Shown: positions 59,218 through 64,000 of the stretch, in pieces
How positions within the stretch are numbered: the stretch's first letter is position 1
Layout of the letters: every line of letters starts with the position of its first letter
Origin: Lomentospora prolificans
Taxonomy: Eukaryota > Ascomycota > Sordariomycetes > Microascales > Microascaceae
Reading direction: 5' to 3'
DNA length: 64,000 nt
Assembly: GCA_029532625.1 (NCBI GenBank)
Contig: JARFXM010000003.1
Location: 1,178,001-1,242,000, forward strand
Notes under the pieces: generated by a model
The model's input: only the letters and a program-made list of their open reading frames with translations
What the model was told of the DNA's origin: nothing
Database searches by the model: none
Made by a program: the position numbers and the translations under genes

Positions 59218-62200
59218 TCAAACGACGACACCGCCACCCCTTCCAAACTGCCTCGCTCTCTTTTGCCTCTTCATGTCGTCCACGCAAGCCACCAACTTCC
59301 GTCTCTTCTCCTCCTGCTCAGCCCAAGAGCGAGCAGCGATGCGCGCGCGAGCAATGAACCTAGCTGCGAGGGCCACTGTGCGCAAGGTCGGCCTGGAATT
59401 GGGATCCTTGCCGAGCTGTTGGCGCCGTGTCGGGGGAGGAGAGCGCCGGGAGCCGAGGAGGTCGGAGCGGATGCTCTCGAGCTCGCGGAGCTGCGCCTTG
59501 TTGCTGCGGTAGGGATTAGCCATCTAGTTAAAAGGATCGACTCGAGCGGGGCGAAGTGAACATACCAAGCGTGTGCAACGTCGAGCTGGAGCTGGAGGAA
59601 CTTCTTGGCGTACGCGGCATCCGCGCGCAGGCCCGCCTCTCGCTCCCATCTCTTCTGCATCCATTCCATCTGCATGACGAGGCCGCGTATCTCCTTCTCA
59701 TGCCTGCTACTATCCTTGGGGTCTGCGGATTTGTCGCTTTCCACGGCAGTCCTCTCGCTAAGGCCCGAGAGCCGGAGCGCCTTATTGCCGTAGTCACCGA
59801 CCGACTGTGCCGCCTTGAGTGTCTTGAGGTCGCGCTGGAGCTTCTCCGCGCTGACACGATAGGCCGCCCTCTCGCTGCGAGCCCGTTCAAGCTTCCTCCT
59901 GAGAGAAGTCTCGGCGGCTAGGAGAGACTCAATCATCTCCTGTTGCTGTCGAATGTCGTGCTCTAACGCCTCCGTCTCTGCCTGTGTCTTTCGTAGCATG
60001 GTCTGCAGGTCTCGGCGTTCGGCGCTTGTGACCTTTTCGTCCGTCTTCTTGGACACAGCGGCAGCTGCCTCACGCTCAGCCTTCTCTAACTTCAGTTTAA
60101 GCTTTCGGACCAGGCGCTCTTGCTGAGCTGCGGCCTCCTCGGATTCGTTCTTGGCATCCTCGAGGGCTTGCTCAAGGGTGAGCCTCTCATCTTCGAGCTC
60201 CTCAAGGCGGATCTGAACGTCCCGGGACGACTGCGAAGCCTTGCGTTCGGCCTCACGAAGCTTAGTCTTTAGGTCATTCATAGTTTGGTGGGCGGCAGTA
60301 AGCTGGTGCCGGAGCTCGGATACTTCGCTCTTGCGGATCGAGCTGTTGGAAACGGATCCTGGTGAAGTGATCAACCGGGACATCTCTGCTTCGTGGACCT
60401 GGCGTTCGAGATCGGCAATCTGTCGCTTGAGAGTTCGGACTACTTCCTTGTGTGCGGACTCCTTTTGGAGATAGTCCAACTCCTTCGCCCGAGCTGCAGT
60501 GAGGTCTCTCCGAATCATTGACAGCTCGCTGTTACCCTCACCGCCAAAGACTGGCTCGCCACCGGTAGCGGCAAGTTGTAACTCGTAGTCGTCAATTCGG
60601 CGTTCAAGATCTCTAATGGTACGGCGTGCGGCTGCAAGGTCCTGGTTATCGGAAGAAGACACCTGCCGAAGCTGGGTCTGGAGCTGCAGAATCTCCTCAG
60701 TGAGTCGCTCTTCTTCGCGGGCAGCCCTGTCAATCTCGGCTTCAAGGGAGTCTTCGACCGATTGGCGTTGTTCCGATACAAGCTTGTTCTCCTCCTTTAA
60801 TCGGCGAACTTCGTTGTCGAGCTTCAACTTGGCAGTCCGGAGTTCCACCTTTTCTTGATCAAAGCGATAGGTCTCTTCGCCATGCTTCTGAGATCGTCGC
60901 AGCTCACCCTGGAGCTCATCCCTCTCAGCCTTCACCTCTGCTAGAGTTGAGCGAAGGGAGTGTAAGTCAATGTTAGCTGTAGCAAGCTGATCTTGAAGCG
61001 TCTGCTTCTCTCTAGCGAGCTGAGAAACCTGGGTGGATGAAGAATTGAGCTGTTCGCGAAGCCTGTCGAGAGAACCTGAGGTGGCCTGGGCAGTCTCATG
61101 CGACGCGGTGGTAGCGCTCTTCGCAAGATCTGCGGCATGGCGGAGGGTTTCTACCTCGCGTCTAAGGCTGTCACACTCTTTCCTGGCGCTTTCAAGATCC
61201 TTGCGTGCCTTGTCTGAATTGTCGTCAAGGTTTGCCTGTAGCACATCGACCTCATCCTCAAGGGAGTTGACACGCTCAGTTTGGGCCTGGAAGTCAAGAT
61301 GAGACTGGCGCAGCTCATCCCTCACGCTCGAAAGCTCGTTCCGTAGGTCGTTGAGCATTGCCTGGCGGTTGTCCAGGGTCTGCTGCAATTCCTGAATCTG
61401 CCGAGAGAGGATAGCCTCTTCATTCTTGTGTCGTTCAGTCTCGCTTTTGATGGCCTCCTGGAGTTTTGTCTCTTTGCTAGACAAGGTCCCTTCGACATCA
61501 CGGAGCTTGTCGATGGTTTTCTGTAGGCCCGTAGCCTTCTCCTCGGCACGGTCGCGCTCGGATTCAAGCGTACGCTTCTCCGACTCCCATTTGTCACTGT
61601 CGTTATCATATAAGATATCCCTCTCTCGGATCGTGGCCTGGAGTTCAGAAATTTCGTCGTTTAGCTTCTCAATTTCTTGTCGGTACTGATTCCTAATATC
61701 CCGCTCAATATCCAATGCGTGTTGGCGTTCCTTGCTCAGATTACTCTCCAGCTCGGCAACGGTGCTCTTAAACTGGGTGATTTCACGTTGTAGTGAGGTT
61801 GTCTCAGTCCGAAGAGTGTCGTTCCGGGTCTCTAGCATGCTGATCTGGTCCTTTTGCGCATCAAAGTCTGCCTGGAGGTCATCATACTCCGACTTGAGAG
61901 CCTGCAATTCGCGGTCTGAGGAATCTCGGTCCCTCTTGGCCTCTCTGAATTTTGTCCTCAGGTCTTCATTTTCTTTGTGGCAATCAGAAAACTGCCTCTC
62001 CAGATCGGCGTAATCATGGCCGGCCTGGTCTAGTTCGGTCTGAAGACGGGCAACCTTCTCCTCTATCTGGCGGGACAAGCCTTTCGTCACGACCGATTTG
62101 TTCGCCATCTCATCTTGCAGTTCTTCCAGGTCGTGTTTTGCGCGTTCCTTTTCCGACAACACTTCGGTAAGTTTATCCTTCATCTCGTCAACCTGGGCCT

Positions 62201-63419
62201 CTAAGACGCGAACGTTCCGCTCTAGATCGTCTATTGTATCACGAGCTTCGTCAAGCTCGTCATTATTTTGGGCCTTCTCTTCCAGTTCGATGACTCGACG
62301 CTGGGCAGCTTTCTTTTCGGCTTCGGATTTGTCCAGCTTCGCCTTCAGCTCTTGGATTTCCTCGTCTCGTTCCTCCAGCGCTTCGTCCTTCCTTTGCGTG
62401 TCTCCGTTCAACTTCTCCTTCAGATCGTCGATATTGTCTTCATGCTCGCTGATGATGCGATCCTTTTCCCGAATATCCGCTTCTAAATCCAAAATCTCGT
62501 CACGAAGCTTGTCAACGCGCGCCTCGTCTCTCTGGCCTTCGTTGAGTTCGCGTTTTAAATCGTCGATCTCGGCCTCCTTATTGTCGAGGACGCGTCGTAG
62601 CTGTTCCAGCTCTGCGCGTTGGCTCTCATCGGCGTACTTCTTTTTCGTACGCTCTTGCAGCTCAATCATCTGTTGTCTGAACGTCTCCAGGTCCTTTTCC
62701 GCGGCGTTGAGATGCTTTTTGTATCGATGAAGCTCTCGCTGCATAGTAACTTTATCGACCTTAAGTTCGGTGTTTTCCTTGAGAGCTGCTTCGCTAAAGC
62801 CGGGCCCCGCTTTTCGCAGGGCCTCTTCGAGGAAATGGATCTTGAGTTTTAAGCCGAAATTTTCCTTCTCGATTTTATCGATTACATTCTCCTGTTCTCT
62901 TAGCGAAAGTTGGTTTCCATCTTGCAGTAGGCCCTTTCCGTTGCCGCGACGTGTTGGTAGTGCTATAGGTGTTGAGGCAACGCTGCTGTTCTCTACCACA
63001 GGCATTGTCGCGTCCGCATACGATCTCCCAAACATGGACACCTCCCCGGCCGGTACAGGCGTCAAATCACCGTCGAGGGTGTCCATAGCCGGCGTGGCAG
63101 GAACGCCGTTCTCCTTGCCACCACGGCGAACACTTCGCGTCGCCGACTTGAGCATTGGAGTGAATTCGGCACCACCTAGATTTGCTGGGAGGTTTCGGCG
63201 ATCGTGGAACGGAGCCCTTCCCCGTGGCGTACGGAGATTCACACCACCAGAGCGGCCATTTCGAAGTTGGTTGAGGAGGTTGTTGTTGCCATCTTTGGGA
63301 GGGGAGACAAATGAGGGTTCTTGTGTGATGTCGGCGAAGTCGGGTCGGCGGCTTAGGTATGTCGCGTCTCCTATGTTGGTCCGAGGAGTGTCTAAACTGC
63401 CAAAACCCGGCTGAACCAT
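59218..63419 (-). CDS. apsB: Mto1/ApsB-family gamma-tubulin complex activator (CM1 coiled-coil protein)
   Basis: The family recruits and activates gamma-tubulin complexes at spindle pole bodies, septa and other non-nuclear sites (Aspergillus ApsB, fission yeast Mto1). Two minus-strand exons, 63419-59566 and 59503-59218, give 1379 residues. The N-terminus (1-170) is disordered and basic. The CM1 motif (centrosomin motif 1) covers about 173-235, with LREQENVIDKIEKENFGLK and FSEAALKENTELK. From about 235 to 1200 the protein is almost continuous coiled coil. The Mto2-binding region near 1240-1290 contains RGLVMQMEWMQKRWEREA and AKKFLQLQLDVAHACNKAQL. The last part depends on the intron at 59565-59504 (62 bp, GTATGT donor, CCGCAG acceptor), which joins DVAHA to CNKAQLREL. 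A nearer CTAG acceptor 18 nt upstream would put a TGA right at the junction. ApsB/Mto1 is preferred over Pcp1/Spc110 because of the C-terminal region. Confidence 0.92.
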
Positions 63420-64000
63420 TGTGCCGGTGTTGACAGCGAATGTGTCGTGGGTTTGTCTGCTTTCGGTACGCGACGAATTCGGTTATGCCATTGACACGTC
63501 GAACTTGGTGGAAATATGGTAAGATGTAGAGTTGACAAAATCAACCGCGAGTGTAAAAATGGGGATGTGCCACTAAGAATGAGGCGGATGTGAAATAGCC
63601 AGGCAAAAGCTGCTGATCCTTGGGTTGGACGTGTCGTAAGGTGGGAGTTTGAGACTATCTTCGCGGATAATATTACTTTAATGGTCAAGTTTGATGGTGG
63701 AGGAATTGGAGAACGCGTCTTGTTTACTTCAGACCTAATTAGGACTAGCTTGTGTGGGGATTTCCAGCCAGCGCAAGCCACGAGTGCACCACCATTTGTG
63801 ACCAATAAGGCGCGTAGAAATACTAGACCTTGGGAGGAGGCTGTATTATGTCAGAAACAACCTTAGGTGTGCATTATCTATCAAGAAGTTAATTCCTCTC
63901 TTGCACCTTTGAAGGAGTTTTCCACAATTAGATTCATTCCTGTAATCCTCAAACTAATATCAAAGTTATCCCAGTCACGAGTGAGCTAATTCCTCCAGAC
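63420..64000. other. Upstream region of the Mto1/ApsB-like gene
   Basis: 581 bp upstream of the ATG at 63419, so it should hold the promoter and 5' UTR. No neighbouring gene begins within the window. The frame at 63681-63866 (plus) is short and unsupported. Confidence 0.55.

Noticed and set aside
62098..62730. Plus-strand 210-codon Ser-rich frame inside the Mto1/ApsB gene
   Set aside because: It is the reverse-strand shadow of Glu/Lys-rich coiled-coil codons. The minus-strand gene explains this DNA fully.
1..64000. Biosynthetic gene cluster, defence island, CRISPR or phage-like system
   Set aside because: The genes are unrelated housekeeping genes with fungal introns. There is one lone transporter, no synthase or tailoring enzymes, no repeat-spacer arrays and no integrase.

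Overview
This window looks like ordinary gene-bearing chromosome of a filamentous ascomycete (Pezizomycotina, probably Sordariomycetes; the class is a guess). Genes carry short introns, mostly 60-110 bp, with GTRNGT-type donors, CTAAC/CTGAC-like branch points and TAG/CAG acceptors. The proteins include ones typical of that group: an ApsB/Mto1 microtubule organiser with CM1 and Mto2-binding regions, a metacaspase with a P/Q/Y-rich prodomain, a Whi5/Nrm1-type repressor and a fungal HEXXH-jacalin protein. Thirteen protein-coding genes can be supported. Splice sites were worked out by eye from reading-frame continuity and consensus sites, so they are predictions.

Left third (1-25350): C-terminal part of a phospholipid:diacylglycerol acyltransferase (LRO1 type, cut by the window edge); Ldb17/SPIN90/Dip1 actin regulator (3 exons); Slm1-type F-BAR/PH protein (3 exons); a DHA2-type MFS transporter with a long disordered N-terminus; GAR1 (minus strand) divergent from cytosolic threonyl-tRNA synthetase (13 exons); and CHO1 phosphatidylserine synthase (minus, 4 exons), convergent with the synthetase.

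Middle (25351-45000): a YIL108W-like zinc metallopeptidase with a jacalin-like C-terminus (minus, 3 exons, including a last exon of about 25 codons); a 7.4-kb stretch with no supported gene; a Whi5/Nrm1-family cell-cycle repressor (2 exons); and a single-pass membrane protein with an S/T/P-rich ectodomain (minus).

Right part (45000-64000): a nuclear-looking protein of unknown function; a metacaspase (minus, 7 exons, ending in a 26-nt exon); a 5.8-kb gene-free stretch; and the ApsB/Mto1 protein (minus, 2 exons).

The genes are mostly housekeeping: lipid synthesis (LRO1, CHO1), actin and PI(4,5)P2/TORC2 signalling (Ldb17, Slm1), rRNA and tRNA work (GAR1, ThrRS), cell cycle and microtubules. They do not form a biosynthetic or defence cluster. 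I saw no transposon ORF, tRNA, rRNA or CRISPR, apart from one short, doubtful Gag-like ORF. No undescribed multi-gene system is evident. The more useful observations are hidden terminal exons, alternative-splicing possibilities, two proteins without a recognised family and unusual extensions in known families.
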